Source: a virus
DNA: 30,088 bases
IMG/VR virus record: IMGVR_UViG_3300025853_000433
Location: 1 to 30,088 of that record
Strand: one strand, 5' to 3'
The position numbers were made by a program, and so were the translations under genes. Shown piece after piece: positions 9,580-18,636 of the stretch. Within the stretch, counting starts at the first letter, position 1. Every line of letters starts with the position of its first letter. The notes below the pieces were generated by a model. The model did not search any database. It had not been told where the DNA came from and saw only the letters and a list, made by a program, of their open reading frames with translations.

Positions 9580-9927
9580 TTATTGTTTTGCTGTTTCTAA
9601 CACACTTAATATTAATTCCAATCTTCCATTATCACTTGCTTGAATTTTAATGAAATCATTTGTTTCCAAAGCCAATTTTCCATCTGGTATAAGATTGATT
9701 CCATCATTCTGCGGTATATTGATAGCATTCGCAAATTTATAATCTGCTTGAACTTCTGTGCTTCTAGAATGTACTGCTGTTACACTATGAGTGCCAGTCG
9801 AAACATTTGTAACTTGGAATAAAGTTACAATAGATGCGACTCCAATAGGACAAGTGTAAACCGTATCCATATTAGTAGTAATATTTTTTCTTATTGTTCT
9901 AAATTTATTTAAAGCTACTGCTGCCAT
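9580..9927 (-). CDS. Small virion structural protein (115 aa)
   Basis: A short, probably all-beta protein starting MAAVALNKFRTIRKNITTNM and containing VTLFQVTNVSTGTHSVTAVHS. Proteins of this look recur beside fibre genes in marine T4-like phages, but I cannot name a function. No signal peptide or membrane segment. Its ATG follows the stop of the 1243-aa adhesin by 1 bp, and it ends 6 bp before the collagen-like fibre, so it is translationally coupled into the fibre operon. It could be a small fibre-attachment or tip protein. This is inferred from context only. Confidence 0.7.
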   Translation of the reverse strand: MAAVALNKFRTIRKNITTNMDTVYTCPIGVASIVTLFQVTNVSTGTHSVTAVHSRSTEVQADYKFANAINIPQNDGINLIPDGKLALETNDFIKIQASDNGRLELILSVLETAKQ

Positions 9928-9928
9928 T

Positions 9929-12900
9929 TTATTTACTTAAAGCAATTATAAGGGGTGTTACTGTATTTAACAAACTTTGACTAAATGCCCTACCAGAAAT
10001 AGTTCCAGTGAGTTGATTAATTGTAATATCATCCCCAATTTTGAAATTACCTGCTTGATCAGTGCTTGTATAAATTACCTGTCCACCATTTTTCTTAATG
10101 ACTTCGTTATCTGTTTGTACAACCCCACCAAGAGCAGGCTTTGCAAGATTAATATCATTTCCAGATCCAACCCATTCAAAAGAATGTGAAGACGTAATCT
10201 GCAAACTTAATCGACTAAAATAAACTGTGGTTCCAATACTTACTGTACTATTCAAATTTTGTTGTAAAATTACTGTAGAGATTCCAGAAGATGGAGCAGT
10301 AGCACTTTCAATAGTATAATATATAGGTTCTAAAACTGGAATAGCAGAAGCACCAATTCCATTACCACCAACAAATTGAATCGTAGGTGGTTCTGAATAT
10401 TGATATTGACTTCCAACACTTACCATATCAACAGAAACAACTTTCCCATTTTCATCAATAGTGGCAATTGCTTCTGCATTAATTCCAGTTGGACCTGTTG
10501 GAGAAGATATAAAAACACTAGGAGGTTGAGTATATCCACTCCCCCCATCAGTTACGGTAATACTTTGAATATTATAATACAATTCTCCAAAGTAAAGTGC
10601 CTGTCCATCATAAGGGCGGTATGGTCCATTTTGAGCAATAACAATAGTATCTTGTTCTATTTCTGCTTCTTCACCACAAACTGCTGTATATCGATACAAT
10701 GATTTCGTATTAGAATCACCAACACCATCAGCTAAAAGACCAACTCTTCCAAATGAAGAGTTTGAGTTTGTCAAGTCACATTGTCCACCAGATCCAGTAA
10801 AAATTGCAATGTCATCACAAATAGTAAAAATAGAAACTAATTGTGAATAAGCACCATTAGTAATAGAAACTCCAATGCCACCTTGATTATATTGTGTATA
10901 TGAGTCAACACTCATTGTACCAGTAACACCAATATCATCTTTATCTCCAGGTTCTGCTTCAAATCCATCAACTCTCATTCCTACACTTCCAGGAACAAAA
11001 TTTGTACAATTTCTTATATAAGGACCTTGTGTAATTGGACCAACGCCAGGAGAATATGTTGGAAATACTACACCACCTCCTTCGTAGGTATGCGGTATAG
11101 TTGTCCTTCCAGTATTTACAACAAATGTTTGTCCCATCCCAATAACATCCAACACTCTAAAATCATATCCATTATTTCCTGTTGGATAAATTGTTGTTGT
11201 TCCCGCACCACTAGAACAAGAAAATTCTAAATTTCTCAATGAAATAACATCACCAATCTTAACCATCGCTGTTGGTGCTGTAATTGTTGTAATACCAGTA
11301 TTATGATCATATAAAGCACCTGTAATTTCCACTTCACGATTTACTATAAATCCACCAGAAACATATGTATGAGGTAAAGTAGATACACCAACACTTACAT
11401 CAAATGATCCATCATATTGTTTTTTTGTAACTGAAAAATTATATCCATATTTACCGGATGGAAATGCCTGTGTCGATATAAAACCACCAGAAGAACACTC
11501 AAAAAGTAAATCCCTCATTTCTATAATATCACCTTCTTTAACATTCAATCCAGGTGCTCTTATATTTACAATTCCATTTATATTATTATAAACCGCAGAA
11601 GTTACTCCAACAATATTAGAAAATCCAGTTCCCATATTTCCAGGATAACTAGTCGCAATTCCAGAACTATATCCAAGTCCAACAATTGTTGTAACAACTC
11701 CGACACAATTTTCAATAGTTGACACTACGTCACTACAACCATTAATTGCGTTATTAAAACCAGTCTTATAGTCAGGTTGCATAGCAACATCTTTTAGTTG
11801 TCCAATATCATTTTGAAAATTTGTATATTTTTGTACTGTTCCACCTCCTTGATAAGTATGAGGAATAGTTGACTGACCAACAACAACTTCAAATGTATTT
11901 CCATCAATAACATTATTTACGTTAAAAATATATCCAAGATTTCCGGATGGATATATCAAGTTTGGTGGACTATCTGGACAACTGAATTCCAAATCTAAAA
12001 TTTTTACTGGGTCATTTATACTGAGACCATGATTATTTGCAGTAATTGTCGCAATTCCTGTAAGATAATCATAATCAGCATTAATTACTGTTGTGCCAAT
12101 ACCTACAGAAAATCCTCCCCAAGAAACATTATTAATGACTGCTCTAACAATATCAAACGAATAATCAAGAGTTGCAATGGTTTGTTCAACTTCTCCTGGA
12201 TTTTTTAATATTTCGGGTATTAAATTCCAATTTTCATCATAATATGATTTTCCTGCACCAACACACTTAAAATTTCCACCTCTTGTAATATCATGATTAA
12301 TACATTTCCATATATCCTTTAAGTCATCTGCACAATCATCACTCTCCAATGTAACTCCATATATTGTTGTAATACCAGAGAGATTATTAATATCATCAAG
12401 AATACTAGTAACGATTCCAGATAAATTTTCAATTGTCGTAATTGTGTCAGAACATCCACCAACAACTGAGATTGGAATATAACTAGTGGTATCTTGTGAT
12501 AATGAAGTATATGAAGTAGGGTATGATTGGTTATCAACAACATACGTTACTATCCCAACAGAATGTTGAATCGCATCAATTGTTGCTTGTTTAATACTAT
12601 TTCCGTTCGAATCATTTCCAGTGACATGTTGCAGAACTCCATTATCATAATAAGATAATCCCGCACCAATAACTTTTTTATTACTTCCAGATTTCAAATC
12701 ATAAGATAAAGAACGCAAAATATCTTTAATATCATCTTCACAATTAGATGGATCTGTGGAAACACCTAAAGAATTGGTAACAATAAATGGTTGTCCATTA
12801 CTCCCAACATATCCAGTAGTTAAAAATCCAACTGTTTCTGATGCAATGTAATCAATATTTAAATCAATTAATTTTGCAGCATCTTGCTCTCTATGATTAC

Positions 12901-13660
12901 CAGCAAATCCACTAAAACCACTTGTCAGAAACCCTACAGATTCTTTTGCAATGTAATCAAGATTATAACGAATCATTCTTGAGGCATCAAAATATCTGTC
13001 TGTTGATACACCAAGCAAAGGTTGAAGGGCAATAATTGCTGCTCCATTAGTCATGTTTCCACCAATAAAACTCAAATCAGTTACATGACAACTATTATTA
13101 ACATAAAATAAATCTCTATCTAGATTTTTTGGTGTAACAATACAATTTCTAAGTTCTGTACCTTCAACAGAAACTCTCGTTGGTAATGTAATGGGATTAT
13201 CTTCAAGATAAACGCCAGGATATACTTTTATCGTATCTCCTGGAAAAGAAATATATGATGCTGCTTTAATCGTTCTTTTAGAATCATTCTCAGTCAATCC
13301 ACTATTATTATCATTTCCGTTTTGCGTGACAAAAATTGTTTTTCCAATTGGAAAATATGAATCAATATTTACAACTCCCTTTCCAGGATCTTCTGTGCCT
13401 TGAACTCTAATTCCAATGCCAGCAGTGATTTGAGTTACAATACCCGTTAAATTTACTCCATCACCAAAATACTCTAAGGCATCAACTTTTTGATCGACAT
13501 ATAAATCATTATGTACATCTACTCTACCATCAACATCTAGAGCATTGCTTAAATTTACGCTTCCAGATACATCTACATCCAAATCTGTTGGGGATTCTAT
13601 TGTTGGTGTTCCAATTCCAATTAAATTTATTTCTTTTGCACCAAATCCCTTATTTGCCAT
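9929..13660 (-). CDS. Large beta-helix tail fibre/adhesin (1243 aa)
   Basis: A fibre-like protein likely to contact the host surface. Residues about 1-95 form an attachment region with short repeats (LDVDVSGSVNLSNAL). Residues about 108-215 match the start of a right-handed parallel beta-helix (FVTQNGNDNNSG, then DTIKVYPGVYLEDNP, then VSVEGTELRN), the DUF1565/pectate-lyase-like layout. Two similar blocks with DDIKDILRSLSYDL and DDLKDIWKCINHDI follow. Next is a triplicated ~85-aa module ending in PHTYxxGG, a further helix-like region, and two GSGYTQPPSVF/SEPPTIQF segments. The end, GQVIYTSTDQAGNFKIGDD, is a fibre-type terminal domain. No polysaccharide-lyase catalytic set can be assigned with confidence. 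ATG start with a good AAGGA site at 13663-13667. Confidence 0.78.
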   Translation of the reverse strand: MANKGFGAKEINLIGIGTPTIESPTDLDVDVSGSVNLSNALDVDGRVDVHNDLYVDQKVDALEYFGDGVNLTGIVTQITAGIGIRVQGTEDPGKGVVNIDSYFPIGKTIFVTQNGNDNNSGLTENDSKRTIKAASYISFPGDTIKVYPGVYLEDNPITLPTRVSVEGTELRNCIVTPKNLDRDLFYVNNSCHVTDLSFIGGNMTNGAAIIALQPLLGVSTDRYFDASRMIRYNLDYIAKESVGFLTSGFSGFAGNHREQDAAKLIDLNIDYIASETVGFLTTGYVGSNGQPFIVTNSLGVSTDPSNCEDDIKDILRSLSYDLKSGSNKKVIGAGLSYYDNGVLQHVTGNDSNGNSIKQATIDAIQHSVGIVTYVVDNQSYPTSYTSLSQDTTSYIPISVVGGCSDTITTIENLSGIVTSILDDINNLSGITTIYGVTLESDDCADDLKDIWKCINHDITRGGNFKCVGAGKSYYDENWNLIPEILKNPGEVEQTIATLDYSFDIVRAVINNVSWGGFSVGIGTTVINADYDYLTGIATITANNHGLSINDPVKILDLEFSCPDSPPNLIYPSGNLGYIFNVNNVIDGNTFEVVVGQSTIPHTYQGGGTVQKYTNFQNDIGQLKDVAMQPDYKTGFNNAINGCSDVVSTIENCVGVVTTIVGLGYSSGIATSYPGNMGTGFSNIVGVTSAVYNNINGIVNIRAPGLNVKEGDIIEMRDLLFECSSGGFISTQAFPSGKYGYNFSVTKKQYDGSFDVSVGVSTLPHTYVSGGFIVNREVEITGALYDHNTGITTITAPTAMVKIGDVISLRNLEFSCSSGAGTTTIYPTGNNGYDFRVLDVIGMGQTFVVNTGRTTIPHTYEGGGVVFPTYSPGVGPITQGPYIRNCTNFVPGSVGMRVDGFEAEPGDKDDIGVTGTMSVDSYTQYNQGGIGVSITNGAYSQLVSIFTICDDIAIFTGSGGQCDLTNSNSSFGRVGLLADGVGDSNTKSLYRYTAVCGEEAEIEQDTIVIAQNGPYRPYDGQALYFGELYYNIQSITVTDGGSGYTQPPSVFISSPTGPTGINAEAIATIDENGKVVSVDMVSVGSQYQYSEPPTIQFVGGNGIGASAIPVLEPIYYTIESATAPSSGISTVILQQNLNSTVSIGTTVYFSRLSLQITSSHSFEWVGSGNDINLAKPALGGVVQTDNEVIKKNGGQVIYTSTDQAGNFKIGDDITINQLTGTISGRAFSQSLLNTVTPLIIALSK
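11075..12090 (-). repeat. Three diverged copies of an ~85-aa module inside the 1243-aa adhesin
   Basis: Each copy runs from a TGIxTI-type strand through a VxIGDxIxLRxLxFxC segment, then YPSGxxGYxFxV, and closes with STIPHTYxGGG or a close variant. The three closing motifs lie near 11850, 11365 and 11085 on the minus strand. Copies two and three are nearly adjacent, and a non-repeated stretch separates them from copy one. The copies are clearly diverged, so the duplication is old and kept at protein level. Confidence 0.75.
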
Positions 13661-13677
13661 TATCCTTTTTGATTATT

Positions 13678-13684
13678 TATTTAG
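13678..13684 (-). promoter_or_regulatory. Possible late promoter (CTAAATA)
   Basis: The minus strand reads CTAAATAAATA here, overlapping the stop of the protease gene and ending 17 bp before the ATG of the 1243-aa adhesin. The match to TATAAATA is imperfect and the spacing is shorter than at the other candidate late promoters (28-31 bp), so this is a weaker call. An AAGGA ribosome binding site lies between it and the ATG. Confidence 0.35.
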
Positions 13685-15924
13685 AATTTTAAATAAATTC
13701 TTAATGGTACTTGATATTGACTAAGTTCAGTTGAAGCAGATGGTTGATCAGAAGCAGTAATATATTCAGTGGTTGCGATAATATTTCCAGTTATACTAGT
13801 TTCTCTTATTCTAAATCTAAAAATTTCATTACTTTCTTGAAGAGAATCATCTGAAAGAGTTAATTGTACAGTACCAATACCATTTATAATTGAAAAAGAA
13901 CCACTCAGTGAACCTATATTAAAATCCCCAGGTTGAATATTTGAAGATGGTTCTGCTTCTATAGAATAATAATATGTACCATCATTAGAAGAATTTGTAT
14001 TTACTGTGATAATTATATCATCACCCTCATAAACATATGTCTTATTTGGATAAGCTTGAAAATTAGCTGGTGTTGATCCGTCAGTATATGGATTATATGC
14101 AATTTTTTTTGGTGCTCCTCTCATATTGTAGAGACCAGTCCAATAAGATGTAGTTGTATCGTCTGAAATAGGATCTAAGTATTCATTTGCTGTAAGTAAA
14201 GTAGATCCTGTCACACTCAACCAACTTTTAACTTGTGCTGATGTTGCTGTTGGATTTTCTTCCATATAAAGAGCAATTAATCCTGATATTACTGGCGCGG
14301 CAGCACTTGTTCCACCAAACCTAGAATCATAAAATCTATTGTCATCAACTCTTTGATATGTGGCATAAGTAGGTGATCCATTTTTTCCTGGTGCCAATGT
14401 TTCATCAGCAGGAGACCATATATCAATCCCCGAACCATTACTTGAATAGGACGCCTTCCTTTCTTTAGAATTAGATTCAATATACTCATCCATCGCACCA
14501 ACACATATTACAGGATGAAAATCATTTATTGAATCATATCCAATGCCTTGAGGATGTAACCAATCACGATGATTACATGGCACTGTGCCGGATGGAAATT
14601 CTGGTCTTGGATCTGTAGTACCAAAAAAAGAATCACTCATATAATTTAGTTTATCAGGATCTCCGGCACCAATGCCAAGTCTTTGATTACAATTGCCAGC
14701 AGAAGCAACAAATATAACTCCAGAATCTAATAATTCATTTCCTGCTGTTTCTGTAGAATTGCTTCTTGATGAAGTGGACCAAGACTTGTATGCCCCATTT
14801 ATTTGATTAACTAATCCCTCTTTCATTGCCGTAATTTGATTAGATACTGAATCTGATCCAACAAATGTGCCCGTTAATCCACGAAATTTATATTGAACAG
14901 TGCTATTAGTAAAAAATCCTGCTAGATATCCCCAACTTCCATTAACTACTGTTGGATTTTTCACTCCAGTAGATGGATTTGTTGGTTTATTTTGATGCCA
15001 AATTTTTATTAAATCATGACTTGCTTCGACAGAAAGGTTAGTGGAAGATACAATTACTGATATATTCCATATATTTGCTTCAAAAGAAAGACCCATATTT
15101 TTTCCTGCTGATAATCCAGCAACAGCAGTCCCATGACCATCGCTTATTGTGTTACTTCCATCCAACGAAGAACCAAGAGCATTACTTTCTGTATATAATG
15201 ATGGTATCGATACTGTTCCTATTGTAGAAAATCCTGGAGAACGATTTGATGAATTTGACCACCAATTTTTTGCCGATGCTTCCGTAATTCCTGTTCTTCC
15301 ATCCGGTTTAGTAACTGTATATCCATTAGTAACAAAATAAGATGGATCAATATAATAAGGTCCATCTAAAACAATATCACGAACTCTTGATGTTCCATCA
15401 GATTTTAAAAATTCTGGATGATATTGAAGAACTCCATCATCTTGAATGACTATATCAACATTTGCTCCTGTTTTTGTATAAGTTAAATTTCCAATTTGTG
15501 TAGGTGGATTGCCAGTCGTGCTCCAAAAAGTTGTATTATCCTGCAATTCCAATCTTTTTGATGCCCAACTTATCCTATTCAATTCAGCATTAGTTGGATT
15601 AGTTAAAGGAGGTGCATGAAAATCCAAATCTCTATAAATTTTAACACTAGAAGAAAATCTAGTTGCATTTGGAATTGGTTTTGGGTATGAATCAATATTA
15701 TCTGAAGGGGAAAGTTCAATCCATTCTATTTTTTCATGTTTTTTTAATTCTTCCACTTCATTATCAGTTAATTCATAAGTAGATCTTGTAGGACTATGTG
15801 CCTTATCGTCAGAGCAACATACTATTCTATCCGGAATACAATCACAATGCGATTCCTGACATAAAAGATTATGAATTTCTTGCCAATCTTGAGGTCTTTT
15901 AACTTTTAAAGTATATTTCTGCAT
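13681..15924 (-). CDS. Subtilisin-like serine protease (peptidase family S8) in the fibre cassette
   Basis: A 747-aa subtilase with a full set of expected active-site residues: D162 in VIQDDGV, H264 in DGHGTAVAG, oxyanion N411 in ASAGN and S540 in GGTSAAAPV. Residues about 1-75 resemble an I9-type propeptide (STYELTDNEVEELKKHEKIEWIEL) but carry five cysteines within residues 22-37. No secretion signal is present, which suits a virion-bound or intracellular enzyme rather than an exported one. Residues about 635-730 look like a Calx-beta/fibronectin-like beta-domain that may anchor it to the tail. The ATG directly abuts the stop of the repeat fibre gene. Likely roles are cleavage of host surface proteins or maturation of neighbouring fibres. 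Which of the two is unknown. Confidence 0.9.
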   Translation of the reverse strand: MQKYTLKVKRPQDWQEIHNLLCQESHCDCIPDRIVCCSDDKAHSPTRSTYELTDNEVEELKKHEKIEWIELSPSDNIDSYPKPIPNATRFSSSVKIYRDLDFHAPPLTNPTNAELNRISWASKRLELQDNTTFWSTTGNPPTQIGNLTYTKTGANVDIVIQDDGVLQYHPEFLKSDGTSRVRDIVLDGPYYIDPSYFVTNGYTVTKPDGRTGITEASAKNWWSNSSNRSPGFSTIGTVSIPSLYTESNALGSSLDGSNTISDGHGTAVAGLSAGKNMGLSFEANIWNISVIVSSTNLSVEASHDLIKIWHQNKPTNPSTGVKNPTVVNGSWGYLAGFFTNSTVQYKFRGLTGTFVGSDSVSNQITAMKEGLVNQINGAYKSWSTSSRSNSTETAGNELLDSGVIFVASAGNCNQRLGIGAGDPDKLNYMSDSFFGTTDPRPEFPSGTVPCNHRDWLHPQGIGYDSINDFHPVICVGAMDEYIESNSKERKASYSSNGSGIDIWSPADETLAPGKNGSPTYATYQRVDDNRFYDSRFGGTSAAAPVISGLIALYMEENPTATSAQVKSWLSVTGSTLLTANEYLDPISDDTTTSYWTGLYNMRGAPKKIAYNPYTDGSTPANFQAYPNKTYVYEGDDIIITVNTNSSNDGTYYYSIEAEPSSNIQPGDFNIGSLSGSFSIINGIGTVQLTLSDDSLQESNEIFRFRIRETSITGNIIATTEYITASDQPSASTELSQYQVPLRIYLKF

Positions 15925-17742
15925 TTATTCAATACATCCCCTAATAAATTTACAAGTTACTATGCCTGTTATTCCAGATTCTGGTGTCAGTTTTAATTCA
16001 TATGTATTATTAAAAATAGAGACTCCAACAGAAACTATAGGAGAATTATTGAATATAATTCCATATTCTTCACAATAGGCATTATTAAAGTTTTGAAGAA
16101 CAAGAACTTTTTGTGCTTGTATATTTGTACCATTGACAATATTTAGCGTGTACTCTATAGTCTCATATTCTTCATTAAAAAGAGAATAAGTATCTATAAC
16201 TTCACCAACACCAAGTGTTGGTACAAAACTAACTTGCTTTGTAGTGAACTTGTAATTGTTAACAGAAAATGCATTTCCAGATCCAGTATAATTAATTTGA
16301 AGGAGATTATTAGAAGACCCCTGAATATCTACTTTATTTCTAAAAATACTTGTATCAAAAACATCTAATGTACTACTAAGTGTAGTAGCACCAGAAACAT
16401 TTAGTGTATTATTAAGTGTAGTAGCACCAGAAACATTTAGTGTATTATTAAGTGTAGTAGCACCAGAAACATTTAGTGTATTATTAAGTGTAGTAGCACC
16501 AGAGACGTCTAATGTACTACTAAGTGTAGTAGCACCAGAAACATCTAATGTGTTATTAAGTGTAGTAGCACCAGAGACGTCTAATGTACTACTAAGTGTA
16601 GTAGCACCAGAAACATCTAATGTGTTATTAAGTGTAGTAGCACCAGAAACATCTAATGTGTTATTAAGTGTAGTAGCACCAGAAACATCTAATGTAAATC
16701 CAAGTGTAGTAGCACCAGAAACATCTAATGTAAATCCAAGTGTAGTAGCACTAGAAACATCTAATGTGTTATTAAGTGTAGTAGCACCAGAAACATCTAA
16801 TGTGTTATTAAGTGTAGTAGCACTAGAAACATCTAATGTGTTATTAAGTGTAGTAGCACCAGAGACGTCTAATGTATTATTAAGTGTAGTAGCACTAGAA
16901 ACATCTAGTGTATTATTAAGTGTAGTAGCACTAGAAACATCTAATGTAAATCCAAGTGTAGTAGCACTAGAAACATCTAATGTGTTATTAAGTGTAGTAG
17001 CACCAGAGACGTCTAATGTATTATTAAGTGTAGTAGCACTAGAAACATCTAATGTAAATCCAAGTGTAGTAGCACCAGAAACATCTAGTGTACTACTAAG
17101 TGTAGTAACATTAAGAACATCTAATGTGTTATTAAGTGTAGTGGCATCAGAGACATCTAATGTACCATTAATATTAGTATTCTCAGCATAAAATGTTCCT
17201 CTTACATCTAAATTATAAGATGGAGAAGACGTATTAATACCAACTGGAGAAAATCTAAATATTTGCCCAAAATTATTATATCCCCAAAAATCACGAGATT
17301 CTATATCAGCAATACCAGTTGGATTGCTGGGATTTGGTACTGCAGTTACAGATTCTGTACCAAATCCCAAACTATTGACATTTTTAAAATTTATAACAGT
17401 AAAAGATTGTGCAGCACCAACAACTGGTATAAATTCACCGTCGTCTTGTATATAGATTCCTTCGGTAAAAGATGGCGTTAATTCTACCCAACGTATTCCA
17501 TTTTCATCCCTACTCAAATACCCACCATTAGCGCCAGGTGAATTTGCAGAATCATATATTTGACTATCAATTTTAATACTTCCAGCAACATCTAATCTTT
17601 GTTGTGGAATATTTGATCCGATACCAATTTTATTATCAACTACTAAAGTATCTAATATTTTTAGATTATCAAATCTTACATTAGAAATTTCTGTTGGTGG
17701 TCTATCCGTATAATATATTCTTATCGGATCATATACTGGCAT
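15925..17742 (-). CDS. Tail fibre with ~22 tandem 12-residue repeats (605 aa)
   Basis: N-terminal residues 1-190 contain fibre motifs (KIGIGSNIPQQRLDVAGSI and VGINTSSPSYNLDVRG) like those at S74-type fibre bodies. Residues about 192-455 are about 22 tandem 12-residue units of the form TLDVSGATTLNN, in which the last two positions are NN, GF or SS and the sixth varies between G and S. Such regular beta-repeats are expected to form a trimeric shaft. The last ~150 residues form a compact beta-rich tip (VSFVPTLGVGEVIDTYSL, later YELKLTPESG). No catalytic motif is visible. The gene starts at an ATG 1 bp after the 293-aa gene and abuts the protease gene. Host-range fibre or shaft is the likely role. 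Confidence 0.8.
   Translation of the reverse strand: MPVYDPIRIYYTDRPPTEISNVRFDNLKILDTLVVDNKIGIGSNIPQQRLDVAGSIKIDSQIYDSANSPGANGGYLSRDENGIRWVELTPSFTEGIYIQDDGEFIPVVGAAQSFTVINFKNVNSLGFGTESVTAVPNPSNPTGIADIESRDFWGYNNFGQIFRFSPVGINTSSPSYNLDVRGTFYAENTNINGTLDVSDATTLNNTLDVLNVTTLSSTLDVSGATTLGFTLDVSSATTLNNTLDVSGATTLNNTLDVSSATTLGFTLDVSSATTLNNTLDVSSATTLNNTLDVSGATTLNNTLDVSSATTLNNTLDVSGATTLNNTLDVSSATTLGFTLDVSGATTLGFTLDVSGATTLNNTLDVSGATTLNNTLDVSGATTLSSTLDVSGATTLNNTLDVSGATTLSSTLDVSGATTLNNTLNVSGATTLNNTLNVSGATTLNNTLNVSGATTLSSTLDVFDTSIFRNKVDIQGSSNNLLQINYTGSGNAFSVNNYKFTTKQVSFVPTLGVGEVIDTYSLFNEEYETIEYTLNIVNGTNIQAQKVLVLQNFNNAYCEEYGIIFNNSPIVSVGVSIFNNTYELKLTPESGITGIVTCKFIRGCIE
16378..17169 (-). repeat. 36-bp tandem repeat array encoding the fibre shaft
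   Basis: About 22 contiguous 36-bp units, each encoding TL(D/N)V-S-(G/S)-A-T-T-L plus NN, GF or SS. Many neighbouring units are identical at DNA level, which points to recent expansion or gene conversion. There are no unique spacers, so this is not a CRISPR array. Confidence 0.92.
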
Positions 17743-17743
17743 T

Positions 17744-18625
17744 TTATCTTAAATCGTAATCTTTTCCAACAATAGATCGTGTAGAATTATCTCCAGGATA
17801 ATCATTCCAAGTACCTTCATATTCAGGAATATTCTTTTCAGTATCTATTCTTTCACCCATAATATAATAATCACAATTGACAATAGAATCTCTATTGTTT
17901 TTTATTATTATTTCTTCTGTATTATTTATTGAATATACAAATAATTCTTGATATTTACCAATTGGAGTAAGATTTACTGTAATTGTTTCAGGATCTACTA
18001 ATCCTTTCCAATATTCGGGCAATTTAATTGAATTACTATTTCTTAATTTTCCTCTTAAATACACATCTGCAGTTGGACCTTCGACACAAACATGTGAAAC
18101 ACGCCATCCTTCTTTTGTAGGGTGTGGAATATCAAAACCTTTTTTACTATTAATTACTACTGCAAGATCTCCAACACCATCAACCACTACAGAACCATTA
18201 ATTTTTGTCTGTACTCCAGAAATAATATTTAAAGGTGCTATAAATCTATTTTCTTTTGCTGAAGTAAAACTATTTTTAGATGCGGCAACAAAATTATTTG
18301 AAACTGCATCCAGTTCATTACTAACAACATATGTTTTAAATTCAGTACCAACAACTAAACTTTGCCCAATAGTTTCATGAACTCCTTGTTGAATTGTAGT
18401 TCCGTTGGAAAGGTTTAAACCTGTAGAGTAAAATGAATAAGCAGCAGACGCAGAAGGTCCAGAAACTAAAGATGCAAAAAATGGAGTTGCAGTTGAACCT
18501 TGTCCAAAATGACCCTTATGTGCAGACAATGATCCTGGTTCCCAGAAACCTTTTGGGAAATTCAATCCACCACCAAGAACATTACTGGTAACATCAATAG
18601 AACCACTATCTAAAGTATCAAACAT
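17744..18625 (-). CDS. Fibre-like virion structural protein (293 aa)
   Basis: Residues about 130-235 contain a fibre-tip-like region found in marine T4-like phage structural proteins: KGFDIPHPTKEGWRVSHVCVEG, then VYLRGKLRN, LPEYWKGLVDPETITV and NLTPIGKYQELFV. The N-terminal part is Gly/Ser/Ala-rich with short strands, and the C-terminal 60 residues are charged. No enzyme motif is visible. The gene has the clearest ribosome binding site in the window, AGGAGA at 18631-18636, overlapping the stop of the beta-helical spike gene. It sits between the hub/spike genes and the fibres, so it may be a fibre-attachment protein or short fibre. Confidence 0.72.
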   Translation of the reverse strand: MFDTLDSGSIDVTSNVLGGGLNFPKGFWEPGSLSAHKGHFGQGSTATPFFASLVSGPSASAAYSFYSTGLNLSNGTTIQQGVHETIGQSLVVGTEFKTYVVSNELDAVSNNFVAASKNSFTSAKENRFIAPLNIISGVQTKINGSVVVDGVGDLAVVINSKKGFDIPHPTKEGWRVSHVCVEGPTADVYLRGKLRNSNSIKLPEYWKGLVDPETITVNLTPIGKYQELFVYSINNTEEIIIKNNRDSIVNCDYYIMGERIDTEKNIPEYEGTWNDYPGDNSTRSIVGKDYDLR

Positions 18626-18630
18626 TTTTT

Positions 18631-18636
18631 TCTCCT
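18631..18636 (-). promoter_or_regulatory. Strong ribosome binding site for the 293-aa fibre-like gene
   Basis: The minus strand reads TAGGAGA followed by an A-run and ATG at 18625. The first bases belong to the TAG stop of the preceding gene, so termination and initiation are coupled. Most other genes here lack such a clear site. Confidence 0.75.

Noticed and set aside
16378-17169. Regular 36-bp repeats resembling a CRISPR array
   Set aside because: Units are contiguous with no unique spacers and stay in frame within a fibre gene.
16550-17191. Plus-strand open frame of repeated VVAPETSNVLLS units
   Set aside because: It mirrors the 36-bp fibre repeats on the other strand; no start signal or family-like sequence.
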